This document shows positions 47,689-56,497 of a stretch of 64,000 nucleotides of DNA, piece by piece (position 1 is the stretch's first letter; the number at the start of each line of letters is the position of its first letter). Origin of the DNA: Clostridia bacterium (lineage in GTDB: Bacteria; Bacillota; Clostridia; TANB77; CAG-508); NCBI GenBank assembly GCA_017625465.1, contig JAGAKS010000017.1, positions 92,946 to 156,945 on the forward strand, read 5' to 3'. The notes under the pieces are model-generated. The model made no database searches. It was not told the DNA's origin and worked only from the letters and a program-made list of their open reading frames with translations. A program made the position numbers and the translations under genes.

Positions 47689-49506
47689 TTGAAAAACGGA
47701 ATAAAAACTTTAGCCACATGGTTAATTTTGGGGATAATATTTTTTGTTTTGTTATCTGCTGCATTTAATAATCCAGATACCAAAATGAATTATTCAGAAT
47801 TGATTGGAAAAATTAAAGAAGGTGAAGTTACTGAAATCGTAATTTCTGCAGATAAACAAACAGCAGAAGTTATGTTAAAATCTAGTTCAGATACAAAAGT
47901 ATCTAATGTAAAAGAAGTAGCTATTCCAAGTTTAGATAATTTTATGTCACAAATTGAAACAGAGATTACAAATGGTACAGTAGAAGTATCACAAGAAGAA
48001 GAATCAATGCTTGTTACAGTACTTAGCTTATTCTCACCATTTGTTATTTTAATTGTTTTCTTATTATTCTGGGTATTGCTTATGAATCCAAATCAAAATG
48101 GAAACAAATCAATATCTTTTGGAAAAAGCAAAGCTAGAATGGTAAATGCTGGTGACAAAAATAAAGTTACATTTAAAGATGTAGCGGGTGTAGATGAGGA
48201 GAAAGAAGAATTAGAAGAGATAGTAGAATTCTTAAAATCACCTAAAAAATTCACAGATATGGGAGCTAGAATTCCAAAAGGAGTTTTATTAGTTGGTCAG
48301 CCAGGTACTGGTAAAACATTACTTGCAAAAGCTGTTGCAGGAGAAGCAGGAGTACCATTCTTTATTATAAGTGGTTCTGACTTTGTTGAAATGTTTGTTG
48401 GTGTTGGTGCATCAAGAGTAAGAGATTTATTTGAACAAGCTAAGAAAAATGCTCCATGTATTATATTTATAGATGAAATTGATGCTGTTGGTCGTCAAAG
48501 AGGTGCCGGACTTGGTGGAGGACATGATGAAAGAGAACAAACATTAAACCAATTATTAGTTGAAATGGATGGTTTCGCACCAAATGAAGGTGTTATCGTC
48601 CTTGCTGCAACAAATAGACCAGATGTATTAGATAAAGCTTTATTAAGAGCAGGAAGATTTGATAGACAAATCGTAGTTTCAGCTCCAGACGTTAAAGCGA
48701 GAGAGCAAATACTAGAAGTTCATGCAAGAAAGAAAAAATTAGCTGATGATGTTGATTTAAAAACAGTTGCTACAAATACATCAGGATTTGCTGGTGCAGA
48801 TTTAGAGAATGTTTTAAATGAAGCAGCACTTTTAACAGCTAGAAGAAACAAAACAGAAATTGGAATGCAAGAAATTGAAGAAGCAATGGTTAAAGTAACA
48901 ATGGGACCAGAGAAAAAATCTAAAGTAATTAGTGAAAAAGAGAAAAAACTAGTTGCTTTCCATGAAGCTGGTCACGCAGTTGTTAGTAGATTTTTGGAAA
49001 CACAAGATAATGTTCATCAAATTTCTATTGTACCAAGAGGTATGGCTGGTGGTTATACAATGTATAGACCATCAGAAGATAAATCTTTTATGAGTAAGAC
49101 AGAAATGGAAGAAAATATAGTATCACTATTAGGTGGTAGAGTTGCAGAAGCTTTAGTTTTAGGAGATATTTCTACTGGAGCAAGTAACGATATTGAAAGA
49201 GCAACAAAGATTGCTAGAGCAATGGTTACAAAATATGGTATGAGTAGTGTTCTTGGAACAATATCTTTTGGTTCAGGAAACGAAGAAGTTTTCTTAGGAA
49301 GAGATTTAGCTCAAAGTAAAGATTATAGTGATGAAACTGCTACTTTAATAGATGTTGAAGTTAAGAAAATAATAGATGCAGGTTATAGAAGAGCAGAAGA
49401 ATTATTAAATGCAAATATGTCAAAATTACATGCTGTTGCTGGAGTATTATTAGAAAAAGAAAAAATTGATGGAGATGAATTTTCAGAAATTATGGATAGA
49501 GATTAA
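47689..49506 (+). CDS. ftsH: ATP-dependent zinc metalloprotease FtsH
   Basis: Membrane AAA+ protease that degrades misfolded and regulatory proteins. I use TTG 47689 because GGGAGG is 8 bases upstream and (M)[10 protein letters not shown] is the family-like N-terminus (605 residues). Two transmembrane helices (~8-26 and ~110-135) flank an extracytoplasmic domain. The AAA module has Walker A 'GQPGTGKT' (near 203), Walker B '[16 protein letters not shown]', and second region of homology '[22 protein letters not shown]'. The protease zinc site is '[11 protein letters not shown]' (H425) with a distal Asp region '[12 protein letters not shown]'. Nothing is missing. It shares a transcript with the next gene. 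Confidence 0.96.
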   Translation: MKNGIKTLATWLILGIIFFVLLSAAFNNPDTKMNYSELIGKIKEGEVTEIVISADKQTAEVMLKSSSDTKVSNVKEVAIPSLDNFMSQIETEITNGTVEVSQEEESMLVTVLSLFSPFVILIVFLLFWVLLMNPNQNGNKSISFGKSKARMVNAGDKNKVTFKDVAGVDEEKEELEEIVEFLKSPKKFTDMGARIPKGVLLVGQPGTGKTLLAKAVAGEAGVPFFIISGSDFVEMFVGVGASRVRDLFEQAKKNAPCIIFIDEIDAVGRQRGAGLGGGHDEREQTLNQLLVEMDGFAPNEGVIVLAATNRPDVLDKALLRAGRFDRQIVVSAPDVKAREQILEVHARKKKLADDVDLKTVATNTSGFAGADLENVLNEAALLTARRNKTEIGMQEIEEAMVKVTMGPEKKSKVISEKEKKLVAFHEAGHAVVSRFLETQDNVHQISIVPRGMAGGYTMYRPSEDKSFMSKTEMEENIVSLLGGRVAEALVLGDISTGASNDIERATKIARAMVTKYGMSSVLGTISFGSGNEEVFLGRDLAQSKDYSDETATLIDVEVKKIIDAGYRRAEELLNANMSKLHAVAGVLLEKEKIDGDEFSEIMDRD

Positions 49507-49516
49507 GGAGTAATGT

Positions 49517-50395
49517 ATGGGAATTTTTCGAGATATATGGATGCGAATAAAAGGTATAAAATTAATCCCAAAAGAAGCAGAACCGAATAATTTTGTAATG
49601 CCAGAAAATTCAATGAATCAATATTCAGTTGATCCTAGCACTTTTCAAGACGGAAAGACTAGCAAAGATATTGAAATTGATAAAGTAATTGAATATGCTA
49701 AAAAAGGTTATAATATAGCAGAAATTCAATTTCATGAATTAACTCAGACAGAAATACAAGCTGCAACTCAATTAGGTTGCGACTTAAGAAATAATCAAAT
49801 AACCTCTGAACAAATACAATATGTTGGAGGAAATACAGCAGTTATACAAGAAATGGTGAGTCAAGCAGAAGAAGAGGCAAAAATTAATCAATATGTTCAA
49901 AGTGAGGCACATAGATTTATTCCAAGTGGTGCTAATACTACACTGCAGATGATTGAACAAAAAACAATGCAAGAATATCAAGATTCATTTAGAATTAACC
50001 ATAAGAATAGAGTTCCACTTTTAAATCAATTATATAATTCTGCAATGGAATTAGGAAAATTTAATGATTTAACTAATGAGGATTTGATAAATTATGCTAG
50101 TAAAAAGAGTGAAGCTCCAATCCAAGTTGGTGGAGAAAATCCAGCCATTGAAGATGTAGATATTTCAGCAATTATTAGCTTGGCAAAAGCAAGAACAATT
50201 GGATTTATTGATGATAAGACAATTAATGAAGTTGGTGGACCAGCAAAATTAGTTGATGAAATGAGTGCAAGAGCCAAATTGATAGCAAAAGATGATAATC
50301 GTAAAATGGATATCGCCAGAGAATATTTAGACCACCCAAAAGCAGTAGCTGCTACAATGTCAAAATACAAAAGTGGTAATGAAGTAATTAGATAG
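49517..50395 (+). CDS. Unknown soluble protein downstream of ftsH
   Basis: 292 residues, not recognised. A basic amphipathic N-terminus (MGIFRDIWMRIKGIK) could associate with the membrane; the rest is soluble, helical and polar. There are two similar segments, each with 'I/A..AK..G/T.I..I/F..' and a following 'GG...L/V..M...A....' motif (about 55-115 and 215-260), suggesting an internal duplication. It starts 10 bases after ftsH with AAGGAG and ends before a strong terminator, so it is co-expressed with ftsH. Function unknown. Confidence 0.7.
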   Translation: MGIFRDIWMRIKGIKLIPKEAEPNNFVMPENSMNQYSVDPSTFQDGKTSKDIEIDKVIEYAKKGYNIAEIQFHELTQTEIQAATQLGCDLRNNQITSEQIQYVGGNTAVIQEMVSQAEEEAKINQYVQSEAHRFIPSGANTTLQMIEQKTMQEYQDSFRINHKNRVPLLNQLYNSAMELGKFNDLTNEDLINYASKKSEAPIQVGGENPAIEDVDISAIISLAKARTIGFIDDKTINEVGGPAKLVDEMSARAKLIAKDDNRKMDIAREYLDHPKAVAATMSKYKSGNEVIR

Positions 50396-50414
50396 TTAGC
50401 ATAAATCTTATATA

Positions 50415-50450
50415 AAAGAAGTTATTATATTTTATAATAACTTCTTTTTT
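50415..50450 (+). terminator. Terminator of ftsH operon
   Basis: A ~14-bp stem AGAAGTTATTATA/TATAATAACTTCT (50417-50429 with 50433-50445) followed by TTTTT. Confidence 0.93.
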
Positions 50451-50751
50451 GTTCAAATAGACAATAATAACTCTATAACACCTCAAAATTCGGGAATAAA
50501 AGTGAAAAAATAAAATAGGAATAATTCCTAATATTCTCGAAAAGGGTATGTTTTAGGTATATGAATTTTAATAAAGTTAAAAAAGTTTTCAAAATGTAAC
50601 ATAATTGTAAAATAAAAACCTTAACGCTTAGAATAATGTGAGTTAGTGGTTTTATTCTTTTTGTATCATTTCTAAAAAATGGATTTTACTAAAGCGTATA
50701 AGTGTTGAAATATATCAGTTACAAGTTTTTGGAAACATAAAAAGTATGAAT
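50451..50751 (+). other. Intergenic stretch before nrdD: palindrome and orphan terminator-like hairpin
   Basis: No gene is apparent. It contains the 15-base palindrome TAGGAATAATTCCTA at 50516-50530 (operator-like) and, at 50611-50663, an imperfect long hairpin (AAAACC..TTAAC..CTTA with TGAG..GTTAG..GGTTTT) followed by ATTCTTTTTG. The hairpin is far from any stop codon and could end a small RNA. I see no clear NrdR box pair. Confidence 0.4.
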
Positions 50752-50779
50752 TTGACATTACTTTTTTACATGGTAGAAT
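50752..50779 (+). promoter_or_regulatory. nrdD promoter
   Basis: TTGACA (50752-50757), 16-bp spacer, TAGAAT (50774-50779). Confidence 0.8.
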
Positions 50780-50833
50780 GTAACCATAACAAATGAACAG
50801 CGAAGTTCTATAATAAAATTGGGGGTAGTAAAA

Positions 50834-52975
50834 ATGAAGGTTATTAAGAGAGATGGTCGAAAAGTAGAATATGACAGCGACAAAATAGTTATTGCAATTA
50901 GCCAAGCAAATAAGGAAGTTGGCGGTAAAGATAAAATATCAAGAGCAAATATAGAATTTATTACAAAATACATAGAGAGCTTGGGAAAAGCTACCATGAC
51001 AGTTGAAGACATACAAGATATTATAGAACGTAAATTAATGGAATTTGGAAAATTTACATTAGCAAAAAAATATATATTATATAGAGAAAAACATGACTTA
51101 ATTCGTAAAGCAAACTCTACTGATGAAAGCATTTTAAGTTTAGTTAGAAATGCTAATAAAGAAACTATGGAAGAAAACAGTAATAAAAATGCAGTACTTG
51201 TTTCAACACAAAGAGATTTAATTGCTGGAGAATGTTCAAAAGATTTAGCAGACAGAGTAATGTTACCAGAAAGAATTGTTAAAGCACATTATGATGGAGT
51301 TTTACATTTTCACGATAAAGATTACTTTGTTCAACCAATGCATAACTGTTGTTTAGTTAACATTAAAGATATGTTAGATAATGGAACAGTTATGAATGGA
51401 AAAATGATTGAAAGTCCAAAAAGTTTCCAAGTTGCTTGTACAGTTATGACTCAAATTATTGCAGCTGTTGCAAGTAGTCAATATGGTGGACAATCAGTTG
51501 ATATAAGACATTTAGGAAAATATTTAAGAAAAACTTATGATAAAGTTTATAAAAAGAGATATTTAGGTTATATTGAAAAAGGTATATCACATGAAGAAGC
51601 TGATGAAAGAGCTAGAGAAGATGCAATAGAAAGAAGACAAGAAGATTTATCAGCAGGTGTACAAACTATTCAATATCAAATAAATACTTTAATGACTACA
51701 AATGGTCAAAGTCCATTCGTTACAATATTCATGTATTTAGATGAAACAAATGAATACATTGAAGAAATTGCAATGATTATTGAAGAAATTTTAAAACAAA
51801 GATTACAAGGAATTAAAAATGAAGTAGGTGTATATGTTACACCAGCATTCCCAAAACTAATTTATGTTTTAGATGAAAATAACTGCTTAAAAGGTGGAAA
51901 ATATGATTATATAACAAAACTTGCAGTTGAATGTTCTTCAAAGAGATTATATCCAGATTATATCTCAGCTAAAATAATGAGAGAAAATTATGAAGGAAAT
52001 GTATTTAGCCCAATGGGTTGTAGAAGTTTCTTATCTCCTTGGAAAAACGAAAAAGGAGAATATGTATTTGAATCTAGATTTAATCAAGGTGTTGTTAGTA
52101 TAAACTTACCACAAATCGGTATTATTGCTAACGGAGATGAAGAAAAATTCTGGAAACTATTTGATGAAAGATTAGAACTTTGCAAAGATGCTTTAATGTG
52201 CAGACATAATGCATTAAAAGGAACTTTATCAAATGCATCACCAATTCACTGGCAATATGGTGCTATATCAAGATTAAAAAGTAGCGAAACAATAGATAAA
52301 TTATTAGATACACCATTCTCTACAGTATCATTAGGATATATAGGATTATACGAAGTAACAAAATTAATGAAAGGTGTTAGCCATACAGATCCTGTTGGAG
52401 AAGAATTTTCATTAAGAGTTATGAAACACATGAGAGAAACAGTAGATAGATGGAAAGCAGAAACAGGTCTTGGATTTGCATTATATGGAACTCCAGCAGA
52501 AAGTTTATGCTACAGATTTGCTAGAGTTGATAGAGAAAGATTTGGAGATATACCAGATATTACAGATAAAGGTTACTATACAAATTCATATCATGTTGAT
52601 GTTAGAGAAAAAATAAATGCATTTGATAAATTAAAATTTGAAAGCAAATATCAACCAATTTCTTCAGGTGGAGCAATTTCTTATGTAGAAATTCCAAACA
52701 TGAGAAATAATTTACCAGCTTTAGAGTCTTTGGTAAAATTCATATATGACAATATACAATATGCAGAATTTAACACAAAATCAGATTACTGTCACATTTG
52801 TGGATATGATGGAGAAATTACAATTAATGAAGACTATGAATGGGAATGTCCACAATGCGGTAATAAAGACCACAGCAAAATGAATGTAACTCGTAGAACA
52901 TGTGGATACTTAGGAGAAAACTTCTGGAATGTTGGAAAAACAAAAGAAATTAAATCTAGAGTACTTCACTTATAA
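50834..52975 (+). CDS. nrdD: Anaerobic (class III) ribonucleoside-triphosphate reductase
   Basis: Glycyl-radical enzyme that reduces ribonucleotides to deoxyribonucleotides without oxygen. ATG 50834 follows GGGGGT and starts the ATP-cone 'MKVIKRDGRKVEYDSDKIVIAI' (713 residues). Signatures include 'LHFHDKDYF', 'MHNCCLVNIKDML', 'GCRSFLSPW', 'NQGVVSINLPQIGI', 'GFALYGTPAESLCYRF', a zinc site 'CHICGYDGEI...CPQCG' and the glycyl-radical segment 'RRTCGYLGENFWNVGKTKE' near residue 690. nrdG follows ~100 bases later. This indicates strictly anaerobic dNTP synthesis, at least in this region. Confidence 0.97.
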   Translation: MKVIKRDGRKVEYDSDKIVIAISQANKEVGGKDKISRANIEFITKYIESLGKATMTVEDIQDIIERKLMEFGKFTLAKKYILYREKHDLIRKANSTDESILSLVRNANKETMEENSNKNAVLVSTQRDLIAGECSKDLADRVMLPERIVKAHYDGVLHFHDKDYFVQPMHNCCLVNIKDMLDNGTVMNGKMIESPKSFQVACTVMTQIIAAVASSQYGGQSVDIRHLGKYLRKTYDKVYKKRYLGYIEKGISHEEADERAREDAIERRQEDLSAGVQTIQYQINTLMTTNGQSPFVTIFMYLDETNEYIEEIAMIIEEILKQRLQGIKNEVGVYVTPAFPKLIYVLDENNCLKGGKYDYITKLAVECSSKRLYPDYISAKIMRENYEGNVFSPMGCRSFLSPWKNEKGEYVFESRFNQGVVSINLPQIGIIANGDEEKFWKLFDERLELCKDALMCRHNALKGTLSNASPIHWQYGAISRLKSSETIDKLLDTPFSTVSLGYIGLYEVTKLMKGVSHTDPVGEEFSLRVMKHMRETVDRWKAETGLGFALYGTPAESLCYRFARVDRERFGDIPDITDKGYYTNSYHVDVREKINAFDKLKFESKYQPISSGGAISYVEIPNMRNNLPALESLVKFIYDNIQYAEFNTKSDYCHICGYDGEITINEDYEWECPQCGNKDHSKMNVTRRTCGYLGENFWNVGKTKEIKSRVLHL

Positions 52976-53011
52976 AATTTTAAGATACAAAAGATAATAA
53001 TTAACTACCCA

Positions 53012-53041
53012 TTAGGATTAGGAAATTTTTCCTAATCCTAA
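53012..53041 (+). other. Stem-loop between nrdD and nrdG
   Basis: A 13-bp perfect stem TTAGGATTAGGAA/TTCCTAATCCTAA (53012-53024 with 53029-53041) without a T-run; possibly an mRNA stability element that sets the nrdD:nrdG ratio. Confidence 0.6.
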
Positions 53042-53079
53042 ATTAATAAATACAGCAATAACCTTAAGGAGATTAAATT

Positions 53080-53799
53080 ATGAATTATGCAGGAATAAAA
53101 GATGTAGATATACAAGATGGAGATGGAGTAAGAGTAGGAATATATGTTAGTGGTTGCCATTTTCATTGTAAAGAATGCCATAATAAAGAAGCATGGGATT
53201 TTAATTATGGTAAAGAATTTACAGAAGCAGAAATTGATTATATAATTGAAAAAATGGATAATGATTATATTTCTGGACTTTCAATTTTAGGTGGAGAACC
53301 ATTAGAAATAGTTAATCAAAAGGGATTGATTCCACTTGTAGATAGAGTAAAAGAAACCTTTCCTGATAAAAGCATTTGGCTTTATACAGGTTATCAATTT
53401 GATAAAGATGTTTTATTTGATATGTATCAAAAATATGATTTTACAAAAAAATTGATTGATAAAATAGATATTGTTGTTGATGGTCAATTTGTAATAGAGA
53501 AAAAAATAGTAGATTTAAAACAAAGAGGTTCATATAACCAAAGAAAAATAGATGTACAAGCAAGTATAAAGCAAAATAAGGCTGTTTGTTTAAAGTTTGG
53601 TGATGAGTATAAATATGAGAATAAAAAAGAGCCTAAAAAGATTTTCGTGGGAAATAAAGATACTCAAACTGAGATTATAGAATTTCCAAGTTTCGTAGAA
53701 ATACCAATTGAGAATATAGACCAAGCTGTAGAAGAAATCATTATTCATCCTGTTCAAGAGCAAGTAGCAGCATCAAATATCGACAAAAAGTTAAAATAA
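53080..53799 (+). CDS. nrdG: Anaerobic ribonucleotide reductase activating protein, with C-terminal extension
   Basis: Radical SAM enzyme that makes the glycyl radical on NrdD. The 4Fe-4S motif is 'SGCHFHCKECHN' (C26, C30, C33). Further motifs are 'GDGVRVGIYVSG', 'LSILGGEPLE' and 'IWLYTGYQFD', and 'DIVVDGQFV' with 'RGSYNQRKIDVQASI' closes the core at ~170. About 65 extra residues follow (charged, no Cys pair), making 239 residues against the usual 155-180. The extension is not explained by a frameshift. Confidence 0.93.
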   Translation: MNYAGIKDVDIQDGDGVRVGIYVSGCHFHCKECHNKEAWDFNYGKEFTEAEIDYIIEKMDNDYISGLSILGGEPLEIVNQKGLIPLVDRVKETFPDKSIWLYTGYQFDKDVLFDMYQKYDFTKKLIDKIDIVVDGQFVIEKKIVDLKQRGSYNQRKIDVQASIKQNKAVCLKFGDEYKYENKKEPKKIFVGNKDTQTEIIEFPSFVEIPIENIDQAVEEIIIHPVQEQVAASNIDKKLK

Positions 53800-53814
53800 A
53801 TTGCAAAAAGGGGT

Positions 53815-53842
53815 TTGAAAAACCCTTCTTGTATGTTAAAAT
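53815..53842 (+). promoter_or_regulatory. Possible prs promoter
   Basis: TTGAAA (53815-53820), 16-bp spacer, TAAAAT (53837-53842). It overlaps a small imperfect hairpin AAGGG(g)TTT-gaa-AAACCCTT that may end the nrdG transcript. Confidence 0.5.
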
Positions 53843-53875
53843 ATAAAATGGAATAAAAAATAGGGGGAAATATCC

Positions 53876-54817
53876 ATGGAAAACATTAAAGTTTTTTCTT
53901 GTAGCAAGTCAGCAGACAAATTTACAAAAGAGATATGTGATTATTTAAAAATCGACATGGGACAAATTGAACGTTTAAAATTTAAAAACGATAACAACTT
54001 TGTTCAAATTTTAGAAACAGTTAGAGATAAAGATGTATTCTTAATTCAAACAACAGAACCACCAGTAAATGAAAGAATTATGGAATTATTAATTACAATT
54101 GATGCTGCTAAAAGAGCATCTTGTAGAAGAATAACAGTAGTATTACCATACTACATTTATTCAAGATCAGATAAAAAAGATCAACCAAGAATTCCAGTTA
54201 CTGCAAAATTATTTGCACAATTAATTGAAGCAGCAGGTGCTGATAGAGTTCTTACATGTGACTTACATAACCCAGCTATTCAAGCATATTTTAATATAAA
54301 TTGTGATGTGCTTACAGGTAGATTCTTACTTGAAAAATATTTTGATTTAAAGAATATTGAAGATAAAGTAATAGTTGCAACAGATGCCGGAAGTTCAAAA
54401 AAAGCATATAAATATGCAGAACATTTTGGTTGTCCTATTGCATTGGTAGATAAAAGAAGAGATGGAAATGATGATAGAGCTATTGCAACTAGTGTCATCG
54501 GTAATGTTCAAGGAAAAAATGCATTAGTATTTGATGATGAAGTTGATACAGCAGGTTCTATTATAGAAACAGCAGAAGTTATTAAAAAATTCGGTGCTAA
54601 AGATATATATGTTGGATGTACACATGGTGTACTTTCAGGACCAGCAATTGAAAGAATTAAAAATTCTTCAATAAAAGAATTAGTTATGACAAATACAATT
54701 CCTTTACCACCAGAGAAACAAATTGATAAAATTTCAGTTGTATCAATGTCAGAATTATTTGCAGAGGCTATTAAGAAAATCAATGAAGCGACTTCTGTAG
54801 GCGAATTATTTGAATAA
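53876..54817 (+). CDS. prs: Ribose-phosphate pyrophosphokinase
   Basis: Makes PRPP from ribose-5-phosphate and ATP for purine, pyrimidine, His and Trp synthesis. 313 residues, the typical length. Motifs are 'VVLPYYIYSRSDKKDQPRIPVTAKLFAQLIEAAGADRVLTCDLHNPAIQAYF', 'VATDAGSSKKAYKYAEHFGCPIALVDKRR' and the PRPP loop 'ALVFDDEVDTAGSIIETAEVI'. Start ATG 53876 after AGGGGG. Some canonical positions differ (YSRSDKKDQPR rather than YARQDRK), which places it in a divergent subgroup. Confidence 0.95.
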   Translation: MENIKVFSCSKSADKFTKEICDYLKIDMGQIERLKFKNDNNFVQILETVRDKDVFLIQTTEPPVNERIMELLITIDAAKRASCRRITVVLPYYIYSRSDKKDQPRIPVTAKLFAQLIEAAGADRVLTCDLHNPAIQAYFNINCDVLTGRFLLEKYFDLKNIEDKVIVATDAGSSKKAYKYAEHFGCPIALVDKRRDGNDDRAIATSVIGNVQGKNALVFDDEVDTAGSIIETAEVIKKFGAKDIYVGCTHGVLSGPAIERIKNSSIKELVMTNTIPLPPEKQIDKISVVSMSELFAEAIKKINEATSVGELFE

Positions 54818-54822
54818 AACTA

Positions 54823-54852
54823 TTGACAAATAAGGATTTTGTAATGTATAAT
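54823..54852 (+). promoter_or_regulatory. rpsU promoter
   Basis: TTGACA (54823-54828), 18-bp spacer, TATAAT (54847-54852). A short CACAA/TTGTG hairpin lies in the 5' leader. Confidence 0.85.
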
Positions 54853-54930
54853 AATAAACGTTAAAGGAAAGTCTAAAGGATTATACATAAATCCCACAAG
54901 ATGTTTTGTGCTTCGGAAGGAGGGGAAACA

Positions 54931-55101
54931 ATGTCAGAGGTTAAAGTTAATAATGGAAATATAGAAGATGCGCTAAAAAGATTTAAAAGACAATGCGCAA
55001 GAAATGGTGTTCTTCAAGAAGTAAGAAAAAGAGAACATTATGAAAAACCTAGCGTTAAGAGAAAGAAAAAATCAGAGGCAGCTAGAAAAAGAAAATTCTA
55101 A
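54931..55101 (+). CDS. rpsU: 30S ribosomal protein S21
   Basis: 56 residues from ATG 54931, which follows GGAAGGAGGGG; an upstream in-frame ATG at 54901 lacks a ribosome site and gives a non-homologous leader. Sequence '[45 protein letters not shown]' is typical S21. It has its own promoter and terminator, followed by yqeY. Confidence 0.96.
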   Translation: MSEVKVNNGNIEDALKRFKRQCARNGVLQEVRKREHYEKPSVKRKKKSEAARKRKF

Positions 55102-55112
55102 GATAATTCAAG

Positions 55113-55136
55113 GAGCGATTCTAGATCGCTCTTTTG
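55113..55136 (+). terminator. Terminator/attenuator between rpsU and yqeY
   Basis: A 7-bp GC-rich stem GAGCGAT/ATCGCTC (55113-55119 with 55125-55131) followed by TTTTG. Confidence 0.75.
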
Positions 55137-55196
55137 TTATTATTTAGGAAGGTTTAAAAAACTTTTCCAATCTTATAGAATAAGAGGAGGCTAATT

Positions 55197-55637
55197 ATGT
55201 TAAAAGAACAATTATTAAATAACTTAAAAGAAGCGATGAAAGAGAAGGATGAAATCAAAAAAAATACTATTCAAATGGTAAGAGCAGCAATATTACAAGT
55301 AGAAAAAGACAAAGCAGTAGAGCTTGAAGATAATCAAATTATTGATATTATTGCAAAAGAAAGCAAAAAGAGAAAAGATGCTGCTTTAGACTTTGAAAAA
55401 AGTGGAAGACAAGATTTAATTGATAAAAATAACCAAGAACTTCAAATATTAGCAACATATTTACCAAAACAATTAAGTAAAGAAGAAATTGCAGAAGTAG
55501 TAAAAAAAGTCATTAGCAAAGTTGGTGCAACATCTATTAAAGAAATGGGAGTTGTTATGAAAGGTGCTAAAGAAGAAATTGGAGCATCTGCAGATGGCAA
55601 GACAATAAATGAAGTTGTAAAAGAACTACTTAAATAG
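55197..55637 (+). CDS. yqeY: GatB/YqeY domain protein
   Basis: 146 residues of the YqeY family, which resembles the tRNA-binding tail of GatB. Signatures are 'LLNNLKEAMKEKDEIKKNTIQMVRAAI', 'DIIAKESKKRKDAALDFEKSGRQDLIDKNNQELQILATYLPKQL' and 'GATSIKEMGVVMKG'. rpsU-yqeY is a common pair. Start ATG 55197 after AGGAGG. It converges on the CAP-domain gene across a shared terminator. Confidence 0.94.
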   Translation: MLKEQLLNNLKEAMKEKDEIKKNTIQMVRAAILQVEKDKAVELEDNQIIDIIAKESKKRKDAALDFEKSGRQDLIDKNNQELQILATYLPKQLSKEEIAEVVKKVISKVGATSIKEMGVVMKGAKEEIGASADGKTINEVVKELLK

Positions 55638-55676
55638 AAAATAAAAAGATGGTATTTATACCATCTTTTATTTTCC
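55638..55676. terminator. Bidirectional terminator between yqeY and the CAP gene
   Basis: A palindromic AT-rich structure with core AAGATGGTA/TACCATCTT, A-rich on the left and T-rich on the right, so it works for both converging transcripts. The frameshifted CAP reading frame ends at its edge (55668), whereas the unshifted frame would run right through it. Confidence 0.9.
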
Positions 55677-56433
55677 TATAAACATCTGAACTAGAACTTT
55701 GCCGGTATTGAGGACTATTAACAATTGCGACACCCGTATAATTAAAGGTATTGCTTAAAATGTTGTTTTTGTGAGAATCAGAATTCATCCAAGAATTTAT
55801 TGCCCCTTCTAAAGTAGAATTACCAGCAATGTTTTCGCTTGCTGTTTTATAAGTTACATTGTTGCTTGAGAGCATTTCAAAAGGTGTACCATAAGTTGGT
55901 GAGGTATGCGAGAAATAGTTATTATCAACTAAATCTTGAGCTTTTAACCTAGCAACATTTTGTGCGTTATCATCAATTTTAAGTTCAGCTAAATTATTTT
56001 TGACTCGAATATCATTTATAGCTTTTAAGAAAGCTGTTTCATCTTCAGATAATAGTGTGGTAGAAGCTTCGGAATCTGCGGGTTCAGTAGTTGTAGGTGC
56101 TATGTCTAAGGTTTTATCATAACATGGTTTTATATAATCACAATTTACAGCACCAATTATATTATTTTCTGTTTGAACTACATACCAGTTTCCTATTTTA
56201 GCAAAGACTCGTATGTAATTATCTTTTGATAAGATTCCAACATTTTCATAAGTTATGCCAGGTCCTCTACGTATATTCAGTTTGTTAGCAGTAACTTGAC
56301 CTACGGAAAAATCTAGATTTTCCATTTCTTCCATTCCAAAACTATTAGAAAAAATACTAAAGATAGCAAATACTAGAATGGAAAGAATTATAATAAAAGT
56401 TTTGTTCTTTTTAATATAATCAAATATTTTCAT
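55668..56433 (-). CDS. Secreted SH3 + CAP (SCP-like) domain protein; +1 shift at a CGG codon
   Basis: With the shift the product is 254 residues: signal/anchor helix (~12-30), bacterial SH3 domain (~45-103, 'KLNIRRGPGITYENVGILSKDNYIRVFAKIGNWYVV') and a CAP domain (~130-254) with 'AINDIRVKNNLAELKIDDN', 'NNYFSHTSP', 'ASENIAGNSTLEGAINSWMNSDSHKNNILSNTFNYTGVAIV' and the C-terminal strand 'NSPQYGKVLVQMFIGK'. The family end is only made if the C of CGG at complement(55702-55704) is skipped; unshifted translation gives an unrelated 23-residue tail that runs through the terminator to 55630. CAP proteins of spore-formers (YkwD-like) are secreted, role unclear. Start ATG 56433 follows AGGAGG, which can pair with an upstream CTCCT. 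It lies downstream of dacF on the same strand. Confidence 0.85.
55702..55704 (-). other. CGG frameshift site 3 (CAP gene)
   Basis: On the minus strand the context is CCT CAA TAC CGG CAA AGT. Skipping the C gives TAC GGC AAA GTT CTA GTT CAG (YGKVLVQ), the expected CAP C-terminus. Confidence 0.75.
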
Positions 56434-56440
56434 AAAAAAC

Positions 56441-56485
56441 CTCCTAAAATTTTGATAAATAAATATTACCCAAAAGTTTTAGGAG
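56441..56485 (-). promoter_or_regulatory. Inverted repeat that can sequester the CAP gene ribosome site
   Basis: Arms CTCCTAAAA and TTTTAGGAG (56441-56449 and 56477-56485, 9 bp perfect). On the minus-strand transcript the downstream arm contains most of the AGGAGG Shine-Dalgarno of the CAP gene, so pairing would block translation. Confidence 0.55.
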
Positions 56486-56497
56486 TATACAAAATAA

